Positions 1 through 8,588 are shown, numbered from the stretch's first letter. The stretch: 29,018 nt of DNA from CBDUUP01 sp965370435 (GCA_965370435.1 CBDUUP010000014.1:1-29018); one strand, 5' to 3'. The notes: generated by a model not told the origin, from the letters alone. Translations and numbers: made by a program.

Positions 1-720
1 GGAGTCCTTAGAACAATATCCATCTGTTGCTCAAATAACTCAATAGCCTGTTGGTTTTCACCTTCGGTGATGTAGACCAGCCCCATGTTTCCTAGAGCGT
101 TCCCTTCACTAATAAGGTCGCCTACTTCTTGAGCAACCTTAAGTACTTGTTCAAAATAAATTATTGCTTTGTGAGTCTCGCCTAAGGCAGCATAGGCCAG
201 TCCCAGGTTGCCGAGAGAATAGTTTTCATTGCGCCGGTCACCAATCTCACGGCTGATTATTAGTGCCTGTTCGTGATATTCAATACTCCGACGGGCCTCG
301 CCCAGGGCGAAATAAGTTACTCCCAGGTTGCCGAGTGCGCTCCCTTCCCCTCGCCTATCACCGATCTCACGGACTATTTCCAAAGATTGTTCGTGATACT
401 TTATCGCACGGCGGATCTCGCCCAGAGACGTGTAGGCATACCCCAGGTTGCCGAGAGCGTTCGCCTCGCTACGCAGGTCACCAATTTCGCGGGAGATTTC
501 CAAATATTGCTCATGATACTCGAGTGCACGGTGGGTCTCGCCCAGGTCGGTGTATGCCTGCCCCAGACTGCCGAGAGCTGCCCCTTCGCCTTGCTTATCA
601 TCAATCTCGCGAGAGATTACCAGGTATTGTTCGTAAAACTCAATAGCTCGACGAACCTCACCGAGGTCAGCATAAGCCAATCCTAAGTTGCCGATATGAG
701 TCCCAACAGTTTTCTTATCA
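1..720 (-). repeat. 120-bp tandem repeats encoding TPRs
   Basis: Within the STAND gene the DNA repeats with an exact 120-bp period, six units in the window and probably more beyond the left edge. Each unit encodes a 40-residue TPR of the kinesin-light-chain/LGN type, with cores such as LGNLGYAYTSLGE and AIEYHEQ. The repeated ctcgccca-type block recurs near 180, 300, 420 and 540. The units remain similar at DNA level, which suggests recent duplication or homogenisation. Confidence 0.85.
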
Positions 721-3092
721 TCCATGTATCGAGCTGCGGCCAAGCCAGACTCCAGCCAGCGAATATGTTCCTGAGGATGCAATCGTAACGGTAAGACATT
801 TACACCTGCTTCAGGATAGGAACGAGCTAGACGAATTGTTTCCGCATTTCTTTCCATGTTTGTGGCAGCCCAGGCCTGCCCAGCGGTGATGTTATCTGCC
901 TCCTGGTCGTAAAGAGACAGCCCCGCAAGCACACCCTCACCGCCCTCCAGGTAAAGGTCATCAGCTGCGTCTAGAACCCGCAAGTAGTGCTGGGTATGAC
1001 GCAACCGGCAGGCCTCCCCCTCTGCATCCCCTAACAACGCCGCGGCACAGTCCCGCGCCAAGTCGTGCAGGCGGTATCGGTTGACTGCCTCCTCCCATTC
1101 CAGCAAGCTGTATAGCAGCAGGTCGCTCAGGGAGGCTTCAGTCCGGCTGGGTTTCATCTCCCACACCGCCGCGGCGGCCTCCTGGTCAAATCCACTGGGG
1201 AAGACCGCCAATGCCCGCCAACATTCTTTCAATTTATCATCCAGCAGGTCGTAGCTCAACCTGAGGGAGACCTCCACCGGTTCAAACCCACCCCCATCCT
1301 CCCGGTGGCGGCGTATGTAGCTTTCGGGGGACAGGGTAGGGGACTCCGCCAGGGCTGTGGCGACCAGGCGCAAGGCATAGGGAAGATAATCGCAGAGTTC
1401 GGCAAGCGCACTGGCGGTCTCCCCGATGCGCGGGGCGATGGTGAGCAGGAGAGCTTGGGCCTCCTCCTTCGACATCCGATCCAGGTCAAGGGCGTGCAGT
1501 CCCGGTAGGGAGAACCGCTGGCGGGAAGTGACCAGCAGGAGACAGCCTGGCGGCGGTAGAAGAGGACGCACTTGGTCAGCGAATAGGGCATTGTCCATAA
1601 GCAGGAGGGCACGCTGGCCCTCCAATGTGGAAATATAAAGCTCCCGCAGTTGTGTTTCGCTCTTCGGCAATTGAGCTGTGGGGTGGTAGGCACGCAGCAC
1701 ATGGGCCAGCACCTCGGCGGGAGTGAGGGGGGTTTGCTCGCTGGCCCCACGCAGGTCGAGGTAGATCTGGGCGTCGGGGTATTCATCTTTCAATCCCTGA
1801 GCCAATTCCAACGCCAGCACCGTCTTGCCGATCCCACCCATGCCCCGCACCCCTGTTATAGTGGCCCCGCCCCCAGTGAGCACCTCCCGCAATTCAGCCA
1901 GCTCGGCCTCCCGCCCGGTGAAGTCGGCGGGTGGTGGGGGGAGTTGGTGAAGGGATGCCAGGGAGGGAATAGAAGAAACAATGGAACTGAAATCCCTTTT
2001 ATAAATGACCAGCTTAAATAAATTTAGCTCTTCATCATTTTCTAAATGCAAACCAAGTTTACCTTGTAAATCAGTTGACTGGTTTTTTCGTAACTCTTTT
2101 TTAATTCGGACAATCCCTCCACCTAATCTTTGATTTAACCCGGTCAACCACATGGCGCGAGTTAATCTTGGATTTCTTTGGATAAGTTTATCAATATCAT
2201 CTTCCGCTTCCATTAAGATTTTTGGTGGAACAAGGCTTTTACCTGGATTAATAAACTCAACCTTATCCGGGTACACTTTTATTGTACCTATTCTATCCTC
2301 TTTATAATCTCGGTGAATCAAAAAATTAATCAATGCTTCTATTATTGCTGTTGGGGGATATTCATAAACGATACTCTCAATACCAGATTCAGTTCGATAG
2401 TCTGGTGACCTCATGGCTTTCTCCCAAAGGGGAGATAATAACTTGAATAATTCTTGATAGACGGAAAAAACAGGCCCTGTCACTTTATTATGTAGTTCTT
2501 TTTGCGTTTCCAGTCTAATAACAAAGCTCACATCTGAAAAAAAGATATAACTAGGAAATTTATCATGTTTACAACACAACAAGACTCCAGCTTCTGACAA
2601 ATATAGCTTACCAGCAGCATCGAAACCTGCCAATCCATTAGCCTGAAAGAATTCCTGTAGCTTTGATTCTTCTAATTCCAAGTATTTGCCAAATTTCTCC
2701 GGATCATTTTCAGCACACAATTTTATATAGTCCATCAATAAACCAGTGTCTCTGCATTCCCAAGGAATCTTTGTAAGCCTACTGTCATCGGTTGGAAGAT
2801 CACTATCAGATAGTTCTGGTTTTACATCTGGGATAGGGGGGAGATTTACATTCGTGGTTACGTGAATGTCTGGTTGTTGAGTCTTAGTGGTTTTTGAGTC
2901 AAAGGCTTTTCTTACCAAACCCAGGAAACTAACTACGCCGATAATTACTTCAACGGCCAGCGTAATTAGCCCTCCATTAGAGGTCAATACCCATTCAGGA
3001 TAAAGCTTGAAACTCAATACAAAAGCACCAACCGATAATACAACAGCGGCAACTAGGTAGCCCCAATGAATTTTGTCCAGTATCTTTGCCAT
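1..3092 (-). CDS. Membrane-anchored GHKL-like / NB-ARC STAND NTPase with TPR repeats (3' end outside window)
   Basis: The frame is open from an ATG at 3092-3090 to the left edge, at least 1030 codons without a stop. Two hydrophobic helices lie at about residues 12-28 and 38-56. Residues 150-335 resemble the C-terminal part of RecG-like/Schlafen AlbA_2-associated ATPases: EALINFLIHRDY (252-263), FINPG (280-284), RNP (306-308) and RLGGGI (322-327). A recognisable AlbA_2 domain is not seen before them. An NB-ARC-type NTPase follows: Walker A GMGGIGKT (417-424), Walker B-like LLLMDN near 500, LVTSR, and LPYALRL near 568. LHDLARD near 675 marks a winged helix. From about residue 790 there are 40-residue TPRs. 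STAND proteins of this kind act as signal or phage sensors that oligomerise. A role in defence or signalling is inferred, not shown. Base composition shifts sharply near 1,980, between the GHKL and NTPase parts. Confidence 0.85.
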   Translation of the reverse strand, partial: MAKILDKIHWGYLVAAVVLSVGAFVLSFKLYPEWVLTSNGGLITLAVEVIIGVVSFLGLVRKAFDSKTTKTQQPDIHVTTNVNLPPIPDVKPELSDSDLPTDDSRLTKIPWECRDTGLLMDYIKLCAENDPEKFGKYLELEESKLQEFFQANGLAGFDAAGKLYLSEAGVLLCCKHDKFPSYIFFSDVSFVIRLETQKELHNKVTGPVFSVYQELFKLLSPLWEKAMRSPDYRTESGIESIVYEYPPTAIIEALINFLIHRDYKEDRIGTIKVYPDKVEFINPGKSLVPPKILMEAEDDIDKLIQRNPRLTRAMWLTGLNQRLGGGIVRIKKELRKNQSTDLQGKLGLHLENDEELNLFKLVIYKRDFSSIVSSIPSLASLHQLPPPPADFTGREAELAELREVLTGGGATITGVRGMGGIGKTVLALELAQGLKDEYPDAQIYLDLRGASEQTPLTPAEVLAHVLRAYHPTAQLPKSETQLRELYISTLEGQRALLLMDNALFADQVRPLLPPPGCLLLVTSRQRFSLPGLHALDLDRMSKEEAQALLLTIAPRIGETASALAELCDYLPYALRLVATALAESPTLSPESYIRRHREDGGGFEPVEVSLRLSYDLLDDKLKECWRALAVFPSGFDQEAAAAVWEMKPSRTEASLSDLLLYSLLEWEEAVNRYRLHDLARDCAAALLGDAEGEACRLRHTQHYLRVLDAADDLYLEGGEGVLAGLSLYDQEADNITAGQAWAATNMERNAETIRLARSYPEAGVNVLPLRLHPQEHIRWLESGLAAARYMDDKKTVGTHIGNLGLAYADLGEVRRAIEFYEQYLVISREIDDKQGEGAALGSLGQAYTDLGETHRALEYHEQYLEISREIGDLRSEANALGNLGYAYTSLGEIRRAIKYHEQSLEIVREIGDRRGEGSALGNLGVTYFALGEARRSIEYHEQALIISREIGDRRNENYSLGNLGLAYAALGETHKAIIYFEQVLKVAQEVGDLISEGNALGNMGLVYITEGENQQAIELFEQQMDIVLRT

Positions 3093-3264
3093 TTCTCATC
3101 TGCGTCAAGTATTAGTGTAACAATATTTCTCGACATTTCTCCCCCCAGTATAGCCCAACTCATCCCTCGCGGCAACCCATAGACAGATAGGGTCTTACTG
3201 GTCGGGCTGGACTAAGTGGACCGAGTGGTCGGGGATACAAGGAAATAAGTAGACAAGGACGACC

Positions 3265-3310
3265 ATCACTATCCACTGTCCACTAACCACTGACAACTGT
3301 CCACTGTCCC
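3265..3310. repeat. Short intergenic ccactgtccac-type repeat
   Basis: The gap between the divergent STAND and CpXC genes holds a run of degenerate units of the form ccactgtcc/ccactaacc/ctgacaactgtcc. Nothing coding is visible. A small CCAC-AAT-GTGG palindrome lies nearer the CpXC gene and could be an operator, but this is weak. Confidence 0.5.
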
Positions 3311-3386
3311 CCGAACGCTAACAAAAAATTAACCACAATGTGGTACGATTCACCACGTTTGGAAATCTAATATTCGAGAGAAAACC

Positions 3387-4742
3387 ATGCCTCTAGTCAG
3401 AACCCAGATCAACTGCCCTCAGTGCCGCCAACCCATCGCCGCCGAGATCGAACAGCTCTTTGACGCCGGCCAAGACCCCGGCTCAAAACAGCGCTTGCTC
3501 TCCGGCCAATTCAACCTGGCCCAATGCCCCCATTGCGGATACGCGGGCAACCTGGCGACTCCTATGATCTATCACGACCCCAGCAAGGAACTTCTCCTGA
3601 CCTTCTTCCCCCCAGAGCTGAACATGACCCGCGACGAGCAGGAACAGGTCATGGGGCCGATGATCAAAAGCGCGGTGGACAGCCTGCCCCAAGAGGAGCG
3701 CAAAGGGTATCTATTCAACCCCCAGGCGACCTTCACCATGCAAGGCCTCATCGAGCGCGTGCTGGAGGCCGACGGCATCACCAAAGAGATGATCGAAGCC
3801 CAGCGCAACCGGTCCAACCTCATCTCGCGCATGGTCGAAGCCTCCGAGGAGGAACTGGCCAAGATCGCCACCGAGGAAGACGAAAATATAGACGCCGAGT
3901 TTTTCACCCTGCTCTCCCGGATGGCGGAAGTCACTATGTCTGCCGGGGACGAGGCCTCGGTCAAGAAACTGGCTGAGCTGCAGCAGGCTTTGCTTTCTCT
4001 CACAACCTTTGGCCGCCAGATCAAGGCCGAGAATGATGAAGTGGAGGCGGCCTCCCAATCGCTCCAGGAATTGGGGGAGGAGCTGACTCGGGAGAAGTTG
4101 ATCGAATTGGTGATCGAAGCGCCCACCGAGACCCGCGTGCGAGCCTTGGTGAGCATGGCCCGTCCTGCATTCGATTACGTCTTCTTCCAAACCTTCACCG
4201 AACAAATTGACGCTGCCGAAGGCGAGGAAAAGGAGAAGCTGGAAGGTTTGCGGGAGAATTTGCTCGCCTGGACTCAAGAACTTGACCTTCAGCTTGAGGC
4301 CCGCATGGCCCAAACGCAGCAATTAATTGAGCAGATCATCCAGACGGAGAACATTCAGGAGACCATGGCCCAGGCCCTCCCCGCGGTGGACGATTTCTTC
4401 ATCCAGGCCCTGAGCGCCGAGTTGGAGGCCGCCACCCAGAAAGACGACCAGGAGAGGATGGCAAAACTCCAAGAGATTGTGGCCGTGATCCAGCAAGCTT
4501 CTCAAGCCCCCCCGGAGGTAGCCCTCATCCAGGAACTGCTGGAAGCGGAGGACGACGCAGCCCGTCAGAAGATCATGGAAGAGAAGGCCGAGTTGGTGAA
4601 CGACCAATTCCTGCAAACCTTGACCGGGCTGCTGCCCCGGGTCGAGGCCGGTGAGGACGAAGAACTCAAAGAGCGAATGCTGGCGGTCCACAAGGCCGCG
4701 GTGGGCTTTTCGATGAAGGCCAAACTTGCCCAGAAGGATTAG
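3387..4742 (+). CDS. CpXC domain protein with long helical C-terminus
   Basis: The protein has 451 residues. The N-terminal 60 residues carry two zinc-ribbon knuckles, CPQC near residue 10 and CPHC near 47, in the arrangement of the CpXC domain family (PF14353), whose function is unknown. The rest is acidic and strongly helical, rich in Glu, Gln and Leu, with several blocks of the form D-x-x-F-x-Q-x-L-x-x-L (for example DFFIQAL and DQFLQTL) that look like divergent internal helical repeats. No signal peptide or membrane segment is seen. The ATG has a weak upstream GAGAG. The gene stands alone: a palindromic intergenic repeat follows it and the STAND gene is divergent. The CpXC assignment is firm; no function can be given. 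Confidence 0.85.
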   Translation: MPLVRTQINCPQCRQPIAAEIEQLFDAGQDPGSKQRLLSGQFNLAQCPHCGYAGNLATPMIYHDPSKELLLTFFPPELNMTRDEQEQVMGPMIKSAVDSLPQEERKGYLFNPQATFTMQGLIERVLEADGITKEMIEAQRNRSNLISRMVEASEEELAKIATEEDENIDAEFFTLLSRMAEVTMSAGDEASVKKLAELQQALLSLTTFGRQIKAENDEVEAASQSLQELGEELTREKLIELVIEAPTETRVRALVSMARPAFDYVFFQTFTEQIDAAEGEEKEKLEGLRENLLAWTQELDLQLEARMAQTQQLIEQIIQTENIQETMAQALPAVDDFFIQALSAELEAATQKDDQERMAKLQEIVAVIQQASQAPPEVALIQELLEAEDDAARQKIMEEKAELVNDQFLQTLTGLLPRVEAGEDEELKERMLAVHKAAVGFSMKAKLAQKD

Positions 4743-4805
4743 GGTCTTTATGCCTTAGTGTCTTTGTGTAAAAAGACTCGTCCCTCTAATTCCAAAACTA
4801 AAAAT

Positions 4806-4869
4806 TTACCACAAAGGCACAAAGACACAAAGAAAAACAAAAAACTTTGTGCCTTTGTGTCTTCGTGTT
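4806..4869. repeat. Dispersed intergenic palindrome, family A copy 1
   Basis: Perfect 15-bp arms, cacaaaggcacaaag (4810-4824) and its reverse complement (4845-4859), surround an A-rich spacer. A further half-like segment lies at about 4747-4768. The copy ends a few bases before the FkbM start codon, so that gene has no ordinary Shine-Dalgarno. It belongs to the same family as the copies near 5762, 9817, 10384, 12604, 18993 and 28974. Confidence 0.85.
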
Positions 4870-4874
4870 GAAAA

Positions 4875-5741
4875 ATGATAAAAAGAATCCTCCTCTCCCT
4901 CGCCGCATTCACCGCCCGCCTGCTGCCTACATCGGTCAAGAAAGCTCTGTACCGCTTTGAGCCGTTAGCCAAATTGATACGCGGCGGCCTCAACCTGGCC
5001 GCCCCATCCGGCCTCACCGAGATCACCGTGGCGGCCGGAGCGCTGGAAGGGATGGCCCTCTCCCTCGACCTGCAAACTGAAAAAGACTACTGGCTGGGCA
5101 CTTACGAGCCGGAACTGCAAGCCGCCGTCCAAGAACTGGTCCGGCCGGGGATGGTTGCCTACGACGTGGGAGCCAACCTGGGCTACGTCACCCTGATGCT
5201 GTCCCAAGCCGTGGGCGAGACCGGCCAAGTCTTCGCCTTCGAAGCCCTTCCCGCCAACCTGGAACGCCTGCGCGCCAACCTGGCCTTGAACGCCCTCCCC
5301 TCCCCGGTGACCGTGGTCCCCGGCGCAGTGGCCGAACGCGCCGCCCCGGTTGAGTTCCTGGTGCACGCCTCCGGGGGGATGGGCAAGGCCGCCGGGTCCG
5401 CCGGGCGGGAGGCCGACTACCAGGAGACCATCACCGTACCAGGCATCTCCCTGGACGCCTTCGTCTACGAGCGTGGGAATCCGGCCCCCCAGGCAGTCAA
5501 GATGGACATAGAAGGCGGGGAGATCCTGGCACTGCCGGGCATGTCCCGCCTGCTGGCCGAGGCCCGGCCCGTGATACTATTGGAACTGCATGGCCCCGAT
5601 GCCGCCCGCGTAGTCTGGGAGACCCTCAGCGCCGCCGGATACCATATCTGCCGCATGTCGCCCGGCTATCCAACCATAGACAACCTGGACGAACTGGACG
5701 AACTGGATTGGAAAGCCTACCTGGTCGCCAAACCAAAATGA
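4875..5741 (+). CDS. FkbM family SAM-dependent methyltransferase
   Basis: The protein has 288 residues. The SAM-binding loop DVGANLGYVTL starts at residue 97, the acidic residue at the end of strand 2 is E123 (AFEALPANLERL), and the family signature VKMDIEGGE lies at 208-216, followed by a VILLELHG strand. This is the Methyltransf_21/FkbM layout; relatives O-methylate sugars or other small molecules. The glycosyltransferase that follows about 90 bases later suggests a role in glycan or glycolipid modification (inferred). The N-terminus has a mildly hydrophobic helix. The start codon directly abuts a palindromic repeat with no clear Shine-Dalgarno. The substrate cannot be told. Confidence 0.88.
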   Translation: MIKRILLSLAAFTARLLPTSVKKALYRFEPLAKLIRGGLNLAAPSGLTEITVAAGALEGMALSLDLQTEKDYWLGTYEPELQAAVQELVRPGMVAYDVGANLGYVTLMLSQAVGETGQVFAFEALPANLERLRANLALNALPSPVTVVPGAVAERAAPVEFLVHASGGMGKAAGSAGREADYQETITVPGISLDAFVYERGNPAPQAVKMDIEGGEILALPGMSRLLAEARPVILLELHGPDAARVVWETLSAAGYHICRMSPGYPTIDNLDELDELDWKAYLVAKPK

Positions 5742-5761
5742 GCCGTCAATTCAAAAAACAT

Positions 5762-5827
5762 TCACCACCAAGACTCAAAGACACTAAGAAAAACAAAAAA
5801 CTTTGTGTCTTCGTGCCTTCGTGGTAA
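5762..5827. repeat. Dispersed intergenic palindrome, family A copy 2
   Basis: The arms caccaagactcaaagacac and gtgtcttcgtgccttcgtgg are imperfect complements separated by an A-rich spacer. The copy lies immediately upstream of the glycosyltransferase start, as copy 1 does for the FkbM gene. Confidence 0.8.
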
Positions 5828-5834
5828 AAAAATA

Positions 5835-6947
5835 ATGATGCCTCCTACCTCCTTCCCCGGTAAATTAGCCCTCCAGCAGCGCGTGCTGCCCACATATCGC
5901 GCCCCGTTCTTCGACGCCCTGGCCGCGGCCTGCACGGGTGGCATGAGCCTCTTCGCCGGAGAGCCTCGCCCCAAGGAAACCATCGCCGCCACCCGCCAAC
6001 TAGAGATTGCCCAATACACCCATGCCCGTAACTTCCACATTCTGGGCGGGCCGCTGTACCTATGCTGGCAGGGCGGTCTGCTGGACTGGCTGGAAGCCGC
6101 CGGCCCGGACGCCCTGGTGGTAGAGGCCAACCCTCGCTACCTCACCACACCGAGCGCAATCCGTTGGATGCAGACCCGTGGACGCCCCGTGTTGGGCTGG
6201 GGCTTGGGCGCGCCGCCCTTGGACGGGCTGCTGTCCGTCCCCCGCAGACGCGCCCGCCTGCGTTTGCTGCGTTCGTTGGACGGCATTATCGCCTACAGCC
6301 AGCGCGGCGCGGCAGAGTACCGCGCTCTGGGCATCCCAGCGGAGAAGGTCTTCGTGGCCTCCAACGCCGCCGCTCCCCGCCCCGCCGCCCCGCCCCCGGA
6401 ACGTCCCCCGACCTTCGGCGAGCGTCCCTCCGTCCTATTCGTGGGAAGGCTGCAGGCCCGCAAACGGGTGGACAATCTGCTGCATGCCTGCGCCGCGCTG
6501 CCGGGGTCTCTCCAGCCCAAATTGACCATCGTGGGAGATGGCCCCGCCCGAGCCGAATTGGAGGCCCTGGCCGAGACCGTTTACCCCCCCGCAACCTTCC
6601 CCGGCGCACGCCACGGGGATCAACTGGCTCCCCTCTTCGCTCAGGCTGACCTCTTCGCCCTGCCCGGCACCGGCGGGTTGGCCGTCCAGCAAGCCATGAG
6701 CCACGCCCTCCCGGTCCTCGTCGCCCAGGGGGACGGCACCCAGGAAGACCTGTTGCGTCCAGGCAACGGCTGGCTGGTCCCCCCCGACGATCTACCCGCC
6801 CTGACCCAGACCCTGCAAACCGCCCTCTCCGACCCGGCCCGCCTGCGGAAGATGGGCGCCGAATCCTACCGCATCGTGGCGGAGGAGATCAACCTGGAAG
6901 CGATGGCGGCAGCATTTGTGGAGGCATTAGGGTCAATCATGGGGTGA
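5835..6947 (+). CDS. GT4-type glycosyltransferase (group 1)
   Basis: The protein has about 370 residues. ATG at 5835 (or the adjacent 5838) is preferred over an in-frame GTG at 5805, which lies inside the palindromic repeat. The N-terminus has the QRVLPTYRAPFFDAL pattern of group 1 transferases. The C-terminal Rossmann domain has the core LFVGRLQARKRVDNLLHA, then LTIVGDGPARAELE, and the nucleotide-sugar region GGLAVQQAMSHALPV. The usual E-x7-E of GT4 enzymes (EGFGL...EAM) is not conserved here: the first Glu is missing and the second is Gln. The fold is clear, but the donor and even activity are uncertain. Together with the upstream FkbM gene it probably acts in surface glycan assembly. Confidence 0.83.
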   Translation: MMPPTSFPGKLALQQRVLPTYRAPFFDALAAACTGGMSLFAGEPRPKETIAATRQLEIAQYTHARNFHILGGPLYLCWQGGLLDWLEAAGPDALVVEANPRYLTTPSAIRWMQTRGRPVLGWGLGAPPLDGLLSVPRRRARLRLLRSLDGIIAYSQRGAAEYRALGIPAEKVFVASNAAAPRPAAPPPERPPTFGERPSVLFVGRLQARKRVDNLLHACAALPGSLQPKLTIVGDGPARAELEALAETVYPPATFPGARHGDQLAPLFAQADLFALPGTGGLAVQQAMSHALPVLVAQGDGTQEDLLRPGNGWLVPPDDLPALTQTLQTALSDPARLRKMGAESYRIVAEEINLEAMAAAFVEALGSIMG

Positions 6948-6966
6948 ATTTCAGTTTGGGAGTTTG

Positions 6967-7083
6967 AGTGACTAAAGTCACACAAACGTTTACGAAGTCG
7001 GCCTGCGCCGACTTGACGAGGTTATAGTCCGCCGAAGGGCGGACTTCGCAGTTGTTGGTGCGACTTTAGTCGCTGTGTCGCGC
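6967..7083. repeat. Composite palindromic intergenic element
   Basis: An outer imperfect inverted repeat (gtgactaaagtcacac near 6968, gtgcgactttagtcgc near 7059) encloses two perfect hairpins. AAGTCGGC/GCCGACTT is at 6995-7014 and AGTCCGCC/GGCGGACT, with a GAAG loop, at 7026-7045. The layout is that of a multi-hairpin REP/BIME-like or MITE-like element. No coding capacity is seen. Confidence 0.7.
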
Positions 7084-7150
7084 AAATTTCCCCCAAAACT
7101 GAAATACACTCGTGCTAAGAAGCAAGTCTGGGATTCGGTTAAAAATACCG

Positions 7151-7156
7151 TATAAT
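7151..7156 (+). promoter_or_regulatory. Possible -10 box (TATAAT) for the GNAT gene
   Basis: A consensus TATAAT lies 52 bases before the GNAT start codon. No good -35 hexamer is found at 16-18 bases upstream, so the call is weak. Confidence 0.35.
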
Positions 7157-7208
7157 AGAAGCGTCAGGCAATCTATTAAAAACCGATCAGGGGCCGGAGG
7201 GCGCCAGT

Positions 7209-7640
7209 ATGAGTTTTCCAATCCAGGAGATGTCAATCGAAGATTACGAGGAGGTCCACGCGCTCTGGCGGGCCTCGGAGGGGATCAAGCTGACCGACAC
7301 CGACTCACGGGAGAGCGTGGCTCGTTTCCTGAAGCACAACCCCGGCCTCAGTTTCGTGGTGCGGGACGCGGGGGAGTTGGTTGGGGCGGTGCTCTGCGGG
7401 CAGGACGGGCGGCAGGGGTATCTGAGCAATTTGGTGGTTAGCAAGTCGCACCGGCGCAAGGGGCTGGGCCGCTCGCTGGTGGGGCGCTGCCTGTTCGCCC
7501 TCATGCGCATCGGCATCCACAACTGCAACCTCTTCATCCTGGATGACAGCCCCGGGGCGATGGCTTTCTGGGAGGATGTGGGGCTGACCCAGCGGGTGGA
7601 CTTAGTGATGATGTCCCCGCGCAGTTCATCGGAGAGTTAA
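7209..7640 (+). CDS. GNAT family N-acetyltransferase
   Basis: The protein has 143 residues. It shows the GNAT core: strand 4 (ELVGAVLCG), the strand YLSNLVVSKSHRRKGLGRSL with the acetyl-CoA pyrophosphate loop R-R-K-G-L-G at 82-87, and a C-terminal AMAFWEDVGL motif typical of motif B. GGAGG about eight bases upstream of the ATG fixes the start. The acceptor substrate is unknown. It is followed at 66 bases by the alpha/beta hydrolase, which has its own strong ribosome site. Confidence 0.88.
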   Translation: MSFPIQEMSIEDYEEVHALWRASEGIKLTDTDSRESVARFLKHNPGLSFVVRDAGELVGAVLCGQDGRQGYLSNLVVSKSHRRKGLGRSLVGRCLFALMRIGIHNCNLFILDDSPGAMAFWEDVGLTQRVDLVMMSPRSSSES

Positions 7641-7706
7641 TTCAGCCTAAACCCTGAACGGGGATGTGAGCATCCATCTGAGGTAACAAATTTTCGGAGG
7701 AGAACC

Positions 7707-8492
7707 ATGCCTAAACTTCGCACTGGCGATATTGAGTTATATTATGAGAAAATGGGGGAAGGCCAACCGTTGGTTTTCATCCACGGTCTGGGTTCGAGCG
7801 CCCTGGGCTGGGAAAACCAGGTAGATCTCTTTGCTAAACATTACCAGGTGGTCGCCTTCGATGTGCGCGGCCACGGCCAAAGCGATAAACCTCCCGGCCC
7901 ATACAGCATCCCCCTCTTCGCCCAGGATGCGGCCGGGTTGATAGAGTCGCTGGGGATCGCCCCGGCCCACGTGGTGGGGCTTTCCTTGGGCGGGATGATC
8001 GCCCTTCAATTGGCGGTCAGCGCGCCGGATGCGCTCAAGAGCCTGACGGTGGTCAACAGCGGCCCGGATATGGTCTTACGCACCTTCAAGGATCGCCTGA
8101 ACGTCTTCCAGCGCCTGTTTGTTTCGAGCGTGTTGGGTATGCGCAAAATGGGCGAGGTGTTGAGCGGCCGCCTTTTCCCCAAGCCAGAGCACGAGGAAAT
8201 ACGCCAAATATTTGTCGAACGCTGGGCGGCCAATGACAAACCAGCCTACATGGCGTCCCTGCGAGCCATCATCGGATGGAGCGTGGCCGACCGGCTGGGC
8301 GAGATCCGCTGCCCCACGCTGGTCATCGCCGCGGATCAGGACTACACTCCCGTCGCCCTCAAGGAAGCCTACGCCGCCAAGATACCGGGCGCAACCCTGG
8401 CCGTTATTGAAGACTCACGCCACGCCACCCACGTCGAACGCCCCGAAGCGTTCAACCCAACCTTGATGGCGTTCCTGGAGAAACAGAAATGA
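7707..8492 (+). CDS. Alpha/beta hydrolase fold enzyme
   Basis: The protein has 261 residues. The oxyanion region is FIHGLGSSALGW (24-35), the nucleophile elbow GLSLGG contains S93, the acid is probably D212 in ADQDYTP, and the His is probably H239 in RHATHVERPEAF. This set, DVRGHGQSDKP near residue 52, and the length match the 3-oxoadipate enol-lactonase/esterase-like branch. The exact substrate cannot be assigned. The start is fixed by TCGGAGGAG just upstream. A perfect hairpin terminator follows 40 bases after the stop. Confidence 0.9.
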   Translation: MPKLRTGDIELYYEKMGEGQPLVFIHGLGSSALGWENQVDLFAKHYQVVAFDVRGHGQSDKPPGPYSIPLFAQDAAGLIESLGIAPAHVVGLSLGGMIALQLAVSAPDALKSLTVVNSGPDMVLRTFKDRLNVFQRLFVSSVLGMRKMGEVLSGRLFPKPEHEEIRQIFVERWAANDKPAYMASLRAIIGWSVADRLGEIRCPTLVIAADQDYTPVALKEAYAAKIPGATLAVIEDSRHATHVERPEAFNPTLMAFLEKQK

Positions 8493-8533
8493 CGTAGAAA
8501 GGGGAGTGAGCATTCGGTCATTGAAAACGTCTC

Positions 8534-8570
8534 AATACCGGCTGGCAGTAATCGCCAGCCGGTATTTTTT
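8534..8570 (+). terminator. Rho-independent terminator after the hydrolase
   Basis: A perfect 13-bp stem (aataccggctggc / gccagccggtatt) with a 7-base loop is followed by a T run. It sits about 40 bases after the hydrolase stop codon. Confidence 0.9.
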
Positions 8571-8588
8571 ATGTTTTAGGAAGCCAAC

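Noticed and set aside
273..686. Plus-strand frames in the TPR region, with repeated protein-like pattern
   Set aside because: The repetition is the 120-bp TPR period read on the wrong strand.
1..720. CRISPR array
   Set aside because: The units are contiguous 120-bp coding repeats without unique spacers.
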